Shown: positions 18,402 to 26,748, counted from the first letter of the stretch. The stretch is DNA of 64,000 nucleotides from JAATFS01 sp037145635 (GCA_037145635.1 JBBCXB010000008.1:61507-125506); one strand, 5' to 3'. The notes: generated by a model from the sequence alone, not told the origin. Program-made: numbers and translations.

Positions 18402-20102
18402 ATGACACAATCGGTCGCAGTCCCCCCGAGCCCGGCGTCCGAACCCTCCGTGAGCGACAAGTACGCCCTGCGCGACTGGCAGCCGCACGAGAGGCCGACA
18501 CTGCCCGGCTCGGCCTCCACCCCGCTGCACCCCACGCGCCGGCGCATCCAGTACGGCCTGGTCGGCGTGGTGGTGGCGCTCACCGGCGGGCTCAGCAATG
18601 CGCTGGTCACCGCCAACCTGACCTACCTGCAGGGCACGCTGGGCGCGTATGCCACCGAGATGGCCTGGCTGCCGGCGGCGTTCGTGATGACCAACGTCTC
18701 GGCCAACCTGATCCTGGTCAAGTTCCGCCAGCAGTTCGGGCTGCGCCGCTTCACCGAGATCTTCCTGGCGCTGTACGCGGCGATCGCCTTCGCCCACCTG
18801 TTCGTGCACAGCCTGGGCTCGGCGATCGCGGTGCGCGCCGCGCACGGGCTGGTCGGCGCCGCGCTCAGCTCGCTGGGGCTGTACTACCTGATCCAGGCGT
18901 TCCCGGCACGGCACCGGCTCAAGGCGGTGGCCACCGGCCTGGGCCTGAGCCAGCTGGCGCTGCCGCTGGCGCGGGTGTTCTCCACCGACCTGCTGGAATT
19001 CGGCGAGTGGAAGGGGCTGTACCTGTTCGAGCTGGGCCTGGCGGTGTTCGCGCTGGCCTGCGTGCTGGCGCTGAAGCTGCCGCCCAGCGATCGCTACCGG
19101 GTGTTCGAGAAGCTCGATGCCCTCACCTTCCTGCTGTTCGCCACCGGCGCGGCCGGACTGGCCGCGGTGCTGTCGCTGGGCCGGCTGCTGTGGTGGACCA
19201 GCACGCCGTGGCTGGGCGTGGTGCTGGCCGGCTCGATCGTGCTGCTGGCCGCGGCGGCGCTGCTGGAACACCACCGCCGCAACCCGATGATCAACACGCG
19301 CTGGCTGGCCAGCGCGGACATGCTGCGGCTGGCGGTGGCGATCCTGCTGATCCGGCTGGTGCTGTCCGAGCAGAGCACCGGCGCGATCGGCTTCTTCCAG
19401 ACCCTGGGCCTGGCCAACGAGCAGATGCACACGCTGTTCGCGCTGATGCTGCTGGGCGCGGTCTGCGGCGTGGCGGCCAGCGCGTGGCTGATCAACCCCC
19501 GGCACATCGCCGAGCACCTGGTGGTGGCGGTGACCGCGATCTGCATCGGCTGCTTCATGGATGCGCGCGCCACCAGCCTCACCCGGCCGGAACAGATGTA
19601 CGTCAGCCAGTTCCTGCTCGCGTTCGGCAGCACCTTCTTCGTGGGCCCGGCGATGCTGGCCGGGCTGGGCCGGGTGATCACCCAGCCGCGCAACCTGATC
19701 AGCTTCGTCGTGCTGTTCGGCATGACCCAGAACATGGGCGGCCTGCTCGGCAGCGCCTTCCTCGGCACCCTGCAGGTGGCGCGCGAGAAGTTCCACTCCA
19801 GCCAGCTGGTCGGCCACCTGGTGCTGTCCGACCCGCAGGTCAGCGCGCGCGTGCAGGCCTATGCCTCGGTCTACGGGCACAGCGTCGGCGATGCCACGCT
19901 GCGCCAGGCCCAGGCATTGCGCACGCTGGGAAGCGTGGCGACCCGCGAGGCCAACGTGCTCGCCTACAACGACGTCTTCCGGGTGATCGGCTACATCGCC
20001 ATCGCCACCCTGGCCTGGATCCTGTGGAACCTGCTGTCGCGGCGCCTGCGCCGTGCCCCCGCCCCGCCCGCCGCCCCTCCTGCCGAACCCGCCCGCCCAT
20101 GA
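18402..20102 (+). CDS. MFS efflux transporter (DHA2/EmrB-like)
   Basis: 566-aa inner-membrane transporter with about 14 hydrophobic segments after a ~50-residue polar N-terminus and an Ala/Pro C-terminal tail. It pairs with the HlyD-family adaptor directly downstream (ATGA overlap at 20099-20102), the EmrAB-type arrangement for tripartite export. The substrate is unknown. The start could instead be GTG 18450 (VSDKYALRDW). No regulator gene lies alongside. Confidence 0.87.
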   Translation: MTQSVAVPPSPASEPSVSDKYALRDWQPHERPTLPGSASTPLHPTRRRIQYGLVGVVVALTGGLSNALVTANLTYLQGTLGAYATEMAWLPAAFVMTNVSANLILVKFRQQFGLRRFTEIFLALYAAIAFAHLFVHSLGSAIAVRAAHGLVGAALSSLGLYYLIQAFPARHRLKAVATGLGLSQLALPLARVFSTDLLEFGEWKGLYLFELGLAVFALACVLALKLPPSDRYRVFEKLDALTFLLFATGAAGLAAVLSLGRLLWWTSTPWLGVVLAGSIVLLAAAALLEHHRRNPMINTRWLASADMLRLAVAILLIRLVLSEQSTGAIGFFQTLGLANEQMHTLFALMLLGAVCGVAASAWLINPRHIAEHLVVAVTAICIGCFMDARATSLTRPEQMYVSQFLLAFGSTFFVGPAMLAGLGRVITQPRNLISFVVLFGMTQNMGGLLGSAFLGTLQVAREKFHSSQLVGHLVLSDPQVSARVQAYASVYGHSVGDATLRQAQALRTLGSVATREANVLAYNDVFRVIGYIAIATLAWILWNLLSRRLRRAPAPPAAPPAEPARP

Positions 20103-21208
20103 GCACACCCGCCGACACCGCCGTCCCCGATCCCGACACGTCGCGCCGCCGCCGGCGCCGTGTGGCCGGCATCGTCGGCTTCGCGTTGCTGGCGCTCACC
20201 GGCGCGGCGCTGGTGCTGTACGCCTGGCGCCTGCCGCCGTTCACCAGCACCCTGCAGAACACCGAGAACGCGCTGGTGCGCGGCCAGGTGACGCTGATCT
20301 CGCCGCAGGTCAGCGGCTACGTCACCGCGGTGCCGGTGCAGGATTTCCAGCAGGTGCGGCAAGGCCAGCTGCTGGTGAAGATCGACGACCGCATCTACCA
20401 GCAGCAACTGGACCAGGCGCGCGCGCAGCTGCAGACCGCGCAGGCCAACCTCGCCAACTGGGAACAGCAGAAGCGCAGTGCCGCGGCCGGGATCGCGCAG
20501 AGCCGCGCCACCGTCAGCAGCAACCAGGCGCTGCGCGACCGCACCCGCGCGGCCTACCGCCGCGCCGAGCAGCTGGCCGGCCAGCAGTTGGTGTCCGCAC
20601 AGGACCGCGACACCGCCTTCGCCGCCAACGCGCAGGCCCAGGCGGGCGTGGCGCAGTCGCAGGCCGCGCTGCTGGCGTCGCAGGAGAGCGCGCGCAGCGT
20701 CGCCGTCAACCGCGCGGTGCTGGAGGCGTCCGTGGCCAGCGCCGAGGCCGCGGTCAGGCTGGCGCAGATCAACCTGGACAACACCCGCATCGTGGCCCCG
20801 CGCGACGGCCAGCTCGGCCAGCTCGGCGTGCGCGAGGGGGCCTACGTCACCAACGGCACCCAGCTGATGGCGCTGGTGCCCGGTACGCTGTGGGTGGTGG
20901 CCAACCTCAAGGAGACGCAGATGGCGAACGTGCGCATCGGCCAGCGCGCCCGCTTCAGCGTCGACGCGCTGGACAACGCCCGGCTGACCGGCCGCGTGCA
21001 GGAGATCTCGCCGGCCGCCGGCTCGGAGTTCAGCGTGCTGCCGGCCGACAACGCCACCGGCAACTTCGTCAAGATCGCCCAGCGCATCCCGGTGCGCATC
21101 CGCATCGATCCCGGCCAGGCGCTGGCGCGGCGGCTGCGCCCGGGCATGTCGGTGGTGGTGGCGATCGACACCGCCTCCGCGGCCGGGGACGCGCCCGCCC
21201 CGCGCTGA
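20099..21208 (+). CDS. HlyD/EmrA-family membrane fusion protein
   Basis: 369-aa periplasmic adaptor that should link the MFS pump to an outer-membrane channel. One N-terminal TM helix (about 22-42) precedes a lipoyl/barrel half with ALVRGQVTLISPQVSGYV, a long helical hairpin (about 100-215), the second lipoyl half with IVAPRDGQLGQLGVREGAYV, and a beta-barrel domain. Translationally coupled to the MFS gene by a 4-nt overlap. No TolC-like gene is nearby. Confidence 0.92.
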   Translation: MSTPADTAVPDPDTSRRRRRRVAGIVGFALLALTGAALVLYAWRLPPFTSTLQNTENALVRGQVTLISPQVSGYVTAVPVQDFQQVRQGQLLVKIDDRIYQQQLDQARAQLQTAQANLANWEQQKRSAAAGIAQSRATVSSNQALRDRTRAAYRRAEQLAGQQLVSAQDRDTAFAANAQAQAGVAQSQAALLASQESARSVAVNRAVLEASVASAEAAVRLAQINLDNTRIVAPRDGQLGQLGVREGAYVTNGTQLMALVPGTLWVVANLKETQMANVRIGQRARFSVDALDNARLTGRVQEISPAAGSEFSVLPADNATGNFVKIAQRIPVRIRIDPGQALARRLRPGMSVVVAIDTASAAGDAPAPR

Positions 21209-21254
21209 GCGCGCGTCCACCGCGGCCGCCGGGCGCCGGCAAATCGCCTGCGGC

Positions 21255-21268
21255 TTGACCCAGGTCAA
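21255..21268 (+). promoter_or_regulatory. Anr/FNR-type box upstream of nrdD
   Basis: TTGACCCAGGTCAA is a perfect TTGAC-N4-GTCAA dyad, matching the Anr/FNR consensus TTGAY-N4-RTCAA. If it acts from -41.5, transcription would start near 21303, downstream of the first possible nrdD ATG (21287) but upstream of the ATG at 21326. Confidence 0.78.
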
Positions 21269-21325
21269 ACCGCATCTAGTGGTCCGATGGCAACATTCCA
21301 CAACATCTTGTGGAGCGCTTGCCCG

Positions 21326-23068
21326 ATGCCCGATTTCGCCGACCGATTCACCCGCCATCCCGCCCGCGAGCGCCCCCAGGTGGACGCGGTCGCGGCGGTG
21401 GAGGAATACCTCACCCGCGCCGACTGGCGGGTGCACGCCAACGCCAACCAGGGCTATTCCCTGGGCGGGCTGATCCTGGGCACCGCCGGCAAGCTCACCG
21501 CCAACTACTGGCTGTCGCGGCTGTACCCGGCCGCGATCGGCCAGGCCCATCGCGACGCCGACCTGCACATCCACGACCTGGACATGCTGTGCGGCTACTG
21601 CGCCGGCTGGTCGCTGCGCGCGCTGCTGGAGGAAGGCCTCAACGGTGTGCCCGGGCGGGTGGAGGCGGCGCCGCCACGGCACCTGTCCTCGGCCATCGGG
21701 CAGATCGTCAACTTCCTCGGCACGCTGCAGAACGAATGGGCCGGCGCGCAGGCGTTCTCCTCGTTCGACACCTACCTCGCCGCGTTCGTGCGCAAGGACA
21801 GGCTCGACTACGCCGAGGTGCGCCAGTGCATCCAGGAGCTGATCTACAACCTCAACGTGCCCTCGCGCTGGGGCACCCAGACCCCGTTCACCAACCTCAC
21901 CTTCGACTGGGTATGCCCGGCCGACCTGCGCGAGCACGTGCCGCTGATCGGCGGCGAGCCGATGCCGTTCCGCTACGGCGAGCTGCAGGCCGAGATGGAC
22001 CTGATCAACCGCGCCTACCTGGAGGTGATGGCCGCCGGCGATGCCAAGGGCCGGGTGTTCACGTTCCCGATCCCCACCTACAACATCACCGACGACTTCC
22101 CGTGGGAATCGGACAATGCCGAGCGCCTGTTCGAGCTGACCGCCCGATACGGGCTGCCGTACTTCCAGAACTTCCTCAACTCCGAACTCGACCCCGGCAT
22201 GGTGCGCTCGATGTGCTGCCGCCTGCGGCTGGACCTGCGCGAACTGCTCAAGCGCGGCAACGGCCTGTTCGGCAGCGCCGAGCAGACCGGTAGCCTGGGC
22301 GTGGTCACGCTCAACTGCGCACGCCTGGGCTACCTGCACCGGGGCGACGAGGCCGGGCTGTATGCGCGGCTGGACACGCTGGTGGACCTGGCCGTGCAGA
22401 GCCTGGAGATCAAGCGCGAGGCGGTGCAGACACTGCTCGACGACGGCCTGTACCCGTACACCCGGCGCTACCTCGGCTCGCTGCGCAACCACTTCTCGAC
22501 GCTGGGCGTGAACGGCATCAACGAGATGATCCGCAACTTCGGCGGCGACACCGGCGACATCACCGGCGCCGACGGCCAGGCCTTCGCGCTGCGCCTGCTC
22601 GACCACCTGCGTGCCCGCCTGGCCGACGCGCAGGAGCGCACCGGCCACCTGTACAACCTGGAGGCGACCCCGGCCGAGGGCGCCACCTACCGCTTCGCGC
22701 GCGCCGACCGTCGGCGCTGGCCCGACATCCTGCAGGCCGGCACCCCGGCGCAGCCGTACTACACCAATTCCTCGCAGCTGCCGGCCGGGTTCACCGACGA
22801 CCCGTTCGAGGCGCTGGAACTGCAGCAGGCGCTGCAATCGCGCTACACCGGCGGCACCGTGCTGCACCTGTACCTCAACGAGCGCCTGTCCAGCGCGGCG
22901 GCCTGCCGCGACCTGGTCAGGCGTTCGCTGACCCGTTTCCGCCTGCCCTACCTCACCGTGACGCCGACGTTCTCGATCTGCCCGGTGCACGGCTACCTGG
23001 CCGGCGAGCACCCGTTCTGCCCGCGCTGCGACCAGGCGCTGCTGGCCGCGCGCGGCCTGGCCGCCTGA
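21326..23068 (+). CDS. nrdD: Anaerobic ribonucleoside-triphosphate reductase, catalytic part without glycyl-radical segment
   Basis: Class III ribonucleotide reductase barrel that reduces NTPs to dNTPs anaerobically. 580 aa from ATG 21326, with GGAG upstream; ATG 21287 would add 13 residues but lies before the start site predicted from the Anr box. Seen: HIHDLDMLCGYCAGW (Cys89/Cys92), the candidate thiyl-radical cysteines in SMCCRL (297/298), TGSLGVVTLNCARLGYL, and a C-terminal metal site CPVHGYLAGEHPFCPRC. There is no ATP-cone. The frame ends just after the metal site, so the RVxGY glycyl loop normally following is missing. It is encoded by the next ORF, in the same frame. Confidence 0.93.
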   Translation: MPDFADRFTRHPARERPQVDAVAAVEEYLTRADWRVHANANQGYSLGGLILGTAGKLTANYWLSRLYPAAIGQAHRDADLHIHDLDMLCGYCAGWSLRALLEEGLNGVPGRVEAAPPRHLSSAIGQIVNFLGTLQNEWAGAQAFSSFDTYLAAFVRKDRLDYAEVRQCIQELIYNLNVPSRWGTQTPFTNLTFDWVCPADLREHVPLIGGEPMPFRYGELQAEMDLINRAYLEVMAAGDAKGRVFTFPIPTYNITDDFPWESDNAERLFELTARYGLPYFQNFLNSELDPGMVRSMCCRLRLDLRELLKRGNGLFGSAEQTGSLGVVTLNCARLGYLHRGDEAGLYARLDTLVDLAVQSLEIKREAVQTLLDDGLYPYTRRYLGSLRNHFSTLGVNGINEMIRNFGGDTGDITGADGQAFALRLLDHLRARLADAQERTGHLYNLEATPAEGATYRFARADRRRWPDILQAGTPAQPYYTNSSQLPAGFTDDPFEALELQQALQSRYTGGTVLHLYLNERLSSAAACRDLVRRSLTRFRLPYLTVTPTFSICPVHGYLAGEHPFCPRCDQALLAARGLAA

Positions 23069-23116
23069 TCCCCCTGCCCCTTCCCCCCGACCCTTCCGAA
23101 CCGCCAGGAGTCCCGC

Positions 23117-23302
23117 ATGCCCACCTCCCCCGTTCCCTTCCCGCTGCGCGACGAGGAGCGCCAGCGCTGCGAGGTCTGGACCCGCGTGATGGGCTACCAC
23201 CGCCCGGTGGCCAGCTTCAACCTCGGCAAGCGCGGCGAGTACGCCGAACGCCGCTGCTTCCAGGAGGTTCCCGCGGCGCGGCGCGACGGGCCCGCGGCGT
23301 GA
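23117..23302 (+). CDS. Separate glycyl-radical segment of NrdD
   Basis: 61-aa ORF whose core CEVWTRVMGYHRPVASFN, then GKRGEYAERRCF, is the C-terminal glycyl-radical loop of class III ribonucleotide reductases. Gly26 in RVMGY is the predicted radical site, normally about 20-40 residues after the metal site. It has its own Shine-Dalgarno (AGGAG, 23106-23110) and ATG, lies 48 bp after the nrdD stop in the same frame, and overlaps nrdG by GTGA. It may work like the free-standing cofactor GrcA/YfiD does for pyruvate formate-lyase: a small subunit docking on NrdD and activated by NrdG. The in-trans role is inferred. Confidence 0.85.
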   Translation: MPTSPVPFPLRDEERQRCEVWTRVMGYHRPVASFNLGKRGEYAERRCFQEVPAARRDGPAA

Positions 23303-23970
23303 TCCGCCTGGGCGGCTGGGTGCCGCTGTCCAGCCTGGACTTCCCGGACCGATTGGCGGCGGTGGCGTTCCTGCAGGGCTGCCCCTGGCGCTGCGGCTAC
23401 TGCCACAACCCGCACCTGCAGCCGGCCCCCACGCGCGCGGCGATCCCGTTCGCGCAATGGCTGGCCTGGCTGCGCCGCCGCCAGGGCCTGCTCGACGGCG
23501 TGGTGTTCTCCGGCGGCGAGCCCACGCTGCAGCCGCGCCTGGGCGAAGCCGTCGCCGCGGTGAAGGCGCTCGGCTTCCAGGTCGCGCTGCACACCGGCGG
23601 CATGTACCCGCGCCGCCTCGCCGCGCTGCTGCCCGCGCTGGACTGGGTGGGCCTGGACATCAAGGCACCGCTGCACCGCCACGCCGCCGTCACCGGCGTG
23701 GCCGGCGTGGCCGGCGGCGGCGCCGCGGCGGTGGCACGGTCGCTGGCCTTGCTGGTAGCCGGCACCACCCCCTACGAATGTCGCACCACCTGGTCGCCGG
23801 CGCTGTACCCCGAACCCGAGCTGCAGGCGCTGGCCGACGGCCTGGCCGGTGCCGGTGTGCGCCACTGGGCGCTGCAGCAGTGCCGCGACGCTGCCGGCCC
23901 GACGCCGCCGCCGCGCGACCTGGCGCGGCTCGGTGCCGGTTTCGCGCGGTTCGAGTACCGCCCCGCCTGA
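23299..23970 (+). CDS. nrdG: Anaerobic RNR activating radical-SAM protein
   Basis: 223-aa activase that uses a [4Fe-4S] cluster and SAM to generate the glycyl radical. The cluster motif is CPWRCGYC (Cys28, Cys32, Cys35), followed by the SAM-binding FSGGEPTLQ. The start is GTG 23299, overlapping the stop of the glycyl-radical ORF (GTGA), so the activase and its substrate peptide are translationally coupled. Third gene of the nrdD unit. It fits the class III activase group with the N-terminal GGWVPLSSLDFPDR. Confidence 0.94.
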   Translation: MIRLGGWVPLSSLDFPDRLAAVAFLQGCPWRCGYCHNPHLQPAPTRAAIPFAQWLAWLRRRQGLLDGVVFSGGEPTLQPRLGEAVAAVKALGFQVALHTGGMYPRRLAALLPALDWVGLDIKAPLHRHAAVTGVAGVAGGGAAAVARSLALLVAGTTPYECRTTWSPALYPEPELQALADGLAGAGVRHWALQQCRDAAGPTPPPRDLARLGAGFARFEYRPA

Positions 23971-24039
23971 GCGCAGCACAGGTGACAGCGCGACGCCGCC
24001 TGCGCAAGATGGAGGCCTGTCCCCCGCACGAGTTCCCGC

Positions 24040-24495
24040 ATGCTCTCCACGCCCGACTACCGCGCCCTGCTCGACACCGCCATCGCCGAAGCCCGCCAGG
24101 GCCTGGCCGAGGGCGGCATCCCGATCGGCGCGGCGCTGTACCACGCCGACGGCCGGCTGCTGGGCTGCGGCCACAACCGCCGCGTGCAGGAGGGCGACCC
24201 GTCGGTGCACGGCGAGACCGACGCCTTCCGCAAGGCCGGCCGCCAGCGCCGCTACGCCGACACCCTCATGGTGACCACGCTGGCGCCGTGCTGGTACTGC
24301 AGCGGGCTGGTGCGGCAGTTCAACATCGGCACCGTGGTGGTCGGCGAGTCGCAGACCTTCCGCGGCGGCATCGACTGGCTGCGCGAGAACGGCGTCAAGG
24401 TGGTGGACCTGCAGAGCCAGGAATGCGTGGACCTGCTCGGCGGCTACATCGCCGCCCACCCGGAGATCTGGAACGAGGACATCGGCGAGGACTGA
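24040..24495 (+). CDS. Cytosine/nucleoside deaminase (fungal FCY1-like)
   Basis: 151-aa zinc deaminase of the CDA fold. Ligands and catalysis: His57 and Glu59 in HGETD; Cys84 and Cys87 in APCWYC. The tail (VVGESQTFRGGIDWLRENG, HPEIWNEDIGED) strongly resembles yeast cytosine deaminase, which converts cytosine to uracil, rather than TadA or GuaD. It is 69 bp after nrdG on the same strand, so it may be in the nrd operon as a pyrimidine-salvage step. Substrate assignment is by family resemblance. Confidence 0.86.
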   Translation: MLSTPDYRALLDTAIAEARQGLAEGGIPIGAALYHADGRLLGCGHNRRVQEGDPSVHGETDAFRKAGRQRRYADTLMVTTLAPCWYCSGLVRQFNIGTVVVGESQTFRGGIDWLRENGVKVVDLQSQECVDLLGGYIAAHPEIWNEDIGED

Positions 24496-24501
24496 ACCGC
24501 C

Positions 24502-24515
24502 TTGACGACGGTCAA
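24502..24515 (+). promoter_or_regulatory. Anr/FNR-type box upstream of the orphan epsilon gene
   Basis: TTGACGACGGTCAA is a perfect TTGAC-N4-GTCAA dyad, the same half-sites as the box before nrdD. Placed at -41.5 it predicts a start near 24550, with a candidate extended -10 (TTGGCTAAGCT, 24533-24543) and the AGGAG/ATG of the gene 11-30 bp further on. Confidence 0.75.
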
Positions 24516-24577
24516 GTCGCGCCGGCCCCGCGTTGGCTAAGCTGGGCGGCCTTCCCCCCAAGGAGCGAATCCCCACG

Positions 24578-25039
24578 ATGGCCACGGAACCGGAAAAGAA
24601 CGAGCTGCCCGCCGCGGTGGCCGAGCACGCGCAGCCGCTGGCGCTGCAGATCATCAGCCTGACCGGCGAGCAGTGGAGCGGCGAGGTGCGCGAGGTCAGC
24701 CTGCCCGGCAGCGAAGGCCGCTTCGGCGTGATGGCGCGGCACGTGCCGATCCTGTCGATCCTGCGCGAGGGCATGGTGCACATCCACCCCGCCGGCGGCG
24801 AGGCCCCGCTGCAGGTCTACGTGTCCGGCGGCTATGCCGAGGTGCAGCCGGACAAGGTCATCGTCATGGCTGACCTGGCGGTGCGCGATGCGCACCTGGA
24901 CCAGGCGCGCGCCGAGGCCGCGCGCCTGGCGGCCGCCTCGCCGATGGCCACCCAGTTCACCGACACCGTCTATGCGGAGATGCACCTGGAGCTGGTGCAC
25001 CGCTACAGCGCGCAGCTGCGGCTGCATACCCCAAAGTGA
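24578..25039 (+). CDS. Orphan ATP synthase epsilon-subunit paralogue
   Basis: 153 aa with the epsilon N-terminal beta-sandwich: SGEVREVSLPGSEGRFGVMARHVPILSIL, GMVHI, VYVSGGYAEVQPDKVIVMADLA. A helical segment follows (HLDQARAEAARLAA) and a short, divergent C-terminal helix. A ~20-residue N-terminal extension is absent from the canonical AtpC. The true atpC lies in the atp operon at 40951-41373, so this is a second copy with no other F-type subunit nearby. ATG 24578 follows AGGAG by 12 nt; the upstream TTG frame would precede the predicted start site. It could modulate F1Fo under low oxygen; this is inference. Confidence 0.85.
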   Translation: MATEPEKNELPAAVAEHAQPLALQIISLTGEQWSGEVREVSLPGSEGRFGVMARHVPILSILREGMVHIHPAGGEAPLQVYVSGGYAEVQPDKVIVMADLAVRDAHLDQARAEAARLAAASPMATQFTDTVYAEMHLELVHRYSAQLRLHTPK

Positions 25040-25045
25040 ACGACT

Positions 25046-25091
25046 GCCGCCGGATCGGCGCCGCCGCCGGCGGCGAGGCTGATCCGGCGGC
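25046..25091. terminator. Hairpin between the convergent epsilon and DASS genes
   Basis: GCCGCCGGATC (25046-25056) and GATCCGGCGGC (25081-25091) are perfect 11-bp arms around a GC-rich palindromic loop. They sit between two convergent stop codons. There is no strong T-run, so the terminator role is likely but not certain. Confidence 0.55.
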
Positions 25092-25156
25092 GCCGGGGAC
25101 GCGACGGCCGCGCCGCCCGTTCCGCCGGACGCGCGCACCGCGCGCCGGCGCAGGCC

Positions 25157-26662
25157 TCACCAGAAGCCCAGCAGCTTCCACCACAGGCCGCCGACCACCG
25201 CGTACACCGCCAGTTCGAACACGCACAGCACGAAGCCGGTGCGCCACCAGTTGCCCAGGCTGACGTAGCCGCTGCCGAAGATGATCGGCGAGGTGCCCGT
25301 GGCGTAGTGCGTCAGCGTCATCATGATGGTCGAGCCGGCCGTCATCATCAGCAGGAACAGCACCGCGTACTCGTGCGGCACCAGCTGCACGCCGACGCTC
25401 AGGAACGCCAGCATCATCGCGCTGACATGCGCCGTGGTGCTGGCGAACATGTAGTGCGAGAACACGAACAGCGCCACCAGCAGCGTCGCAGCCCACTGCC
25501 AGCTCATGCCGCTGGCCACGATCGCGCCCTGCATGTTGTCCGAGAACCAGGTGATCACGCCGATCTTGTTCAGTTGTTCGGCCATCATCACCAGCGCGCC
25601 GAACCACACCAGCGTGTCCCACGCGCTCTTCTCCGACAGCACGTCGTCCCAGTCGATGGTGCCGGTGATGATCAGCACGAACAGGCCGAGGAAGGCCACC
25701 ACCGTGGGATCGAGCGTGAACGCCGGCCCGAACAGCATCGCCGGCACGTTGGCCCACAGCACCAGCAGCAGGCCGAAGGTGCCCATCATCACCTTCTCCT
25801 TCGGCGACAGCGGGCCCATGCGCTGGAGTTCGCCGCGCGCGTAGTCGATCGCGTTGGGCGTGGCCTTCATCTCCGGCGGCGACAGCAGGTACACCACCAG
25901 CGGCATCGCCAGCAGGCACACCAGGCCCGGCAGCAGCATGCACAGCGCCCAGGTGGTCCAGGACAGGTGGAAACTCTGGTTGGTCACCCGTGCCACGTAG
26001 TCCACCACCAGCGGGTTGGGCGCGGTGGCGGTCACGAACATGCCCGAGGTGATCGTGTTGGCGTGCATGTTGACCAGCGACAGGTAGGTGCCGACCTTGC
26101 CCTGGGTGCCCTTGGCCGGGTCCGAGTCGAAGGCGTTGGCGATCGACTTCATGATCGGGTGCACGATGCCGCCGCCGCGGGCGGTATTGCTGGGCGTGAA
26201 CGGCGCCAGCACCAGGTCGCAGATCGCCAGGCCGTAGCCGATGCCCACGGTGCGCTTGCCCAGCACCGAGATGAACATCAGGCCGAGGCGGTTGCCCAGC
26301 CCGGTCTTCTTCAGGCCGCGCGAGATCAGGATCGCGACCACGATCAGCCAGATCAGCGGGCTGGAGAAGCTGCCGAGCGCGTCGGCGATGGCGCCCTTGG
26401 AGGAGGTGGAGGTGACCTGCGACAGCGACACGATGACGATCGCCATCATCGCCATCACCCCGATCGGCATCACCTTGAGGATGATCGCCACGATGGTGGT
26501 CAGGAAGATCGCCACCAGGCCCCAGGCCTTAGGCGTGAGCCCTTCGGGACAGGGAATCAGCAGCAGGCCGATCAGCACCGCGGTGGTGACCAGGGCCGGC
26601 ACCAGCCGGAAGGGCACGGCGTCGTTGAAGTAGCGGAACATCGCCTTGATGCGGGTGAACAT
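25157..26662 (-). CDS. DASS-family anion transporter (SLC13/CitT-like)
   Basis: 501-aa inner-membrane transporter with 11-12 hydrophobic segments. The substrate/sodium motifs are PFTPSNTARGGG in the first half and the GTSPIIFGSGY region in the second, which is typical of dicarboxylate/citrate carriers (CitT, TtdT, plastid DiT). Such proteins often run malate/succinate or citrate/succinate antiport, which would fit fermentative or anaerobic growth. A Shine-Dalgarno (AGAGG) lies 9 nt before ATG 26660-26662. The exact substrate is unknown. Confidence 0.88.
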   Translation of the reverse strand: MFTRIKAMFRYFNDAVPFRLVPALVTTAVLIGLLLIPCPEGLTPKAWGLVAIFLTTIVAIILKVMPIGVMAMMAIVIVSLSQVTSTSSKGAIADALGSFSSPLIWLIVVAILISRGLKKTGLGNRLGLMFISVLGKRTVGIGYGLAICDLVLAPFTPSNTARGGGIVHPIMKSIANAFDSDPAKGTQGKVGTYLSLVNMHANTITSGMFVTATAPNPLVVDYVARVTNQSFHLSWTTWALCMLLPGLVCLLAMPLVVYLLSPPEMKATPNAIDYARGELQRMGPLSPKEKVMMGTFGLLLVLWANVPAMLFGPAFTLDPTVVAFLGLFVLIITGTIDWDDVLSEKSAWDTLVWFGALVMMAEQLNKIGVITWFSDNMQGAIVASGMSWQWAATLLVALFVFSHYMFASTTAHVSAMMLAFLSVGVQLVPHEYAVLFLLMMTAGSTIMMTLTHYATGTSPIIFGSGYVSLGNWWRTGFVLCVFELAVYAVVGGLWWKLLGFW

Positions 26663-26748
26663 CGTCGGATCCTCTGGAACGGCTAACGGAAACGTGGGGC
26701 CCCTCCCGCCCGTGTCCTCACCATAACCGCCTGCGACAAGCGGGCGCA

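Noticed and set aside
21287..21325. ATG 21287 as nrdD start
   Set aside because: No Shine-Dalgarno, and it lies upstream of the transcription start expected from an Anr box at -41.5; ATG 21326 fits better.
23066..23068. Selenocysteine codon joining nrdD to the radical segment
   Set aside because: The position in full-length NrdD is a linker with no conserved Cys, no SECIS-like hairpin is evident just after it, and a good separate start site exists.
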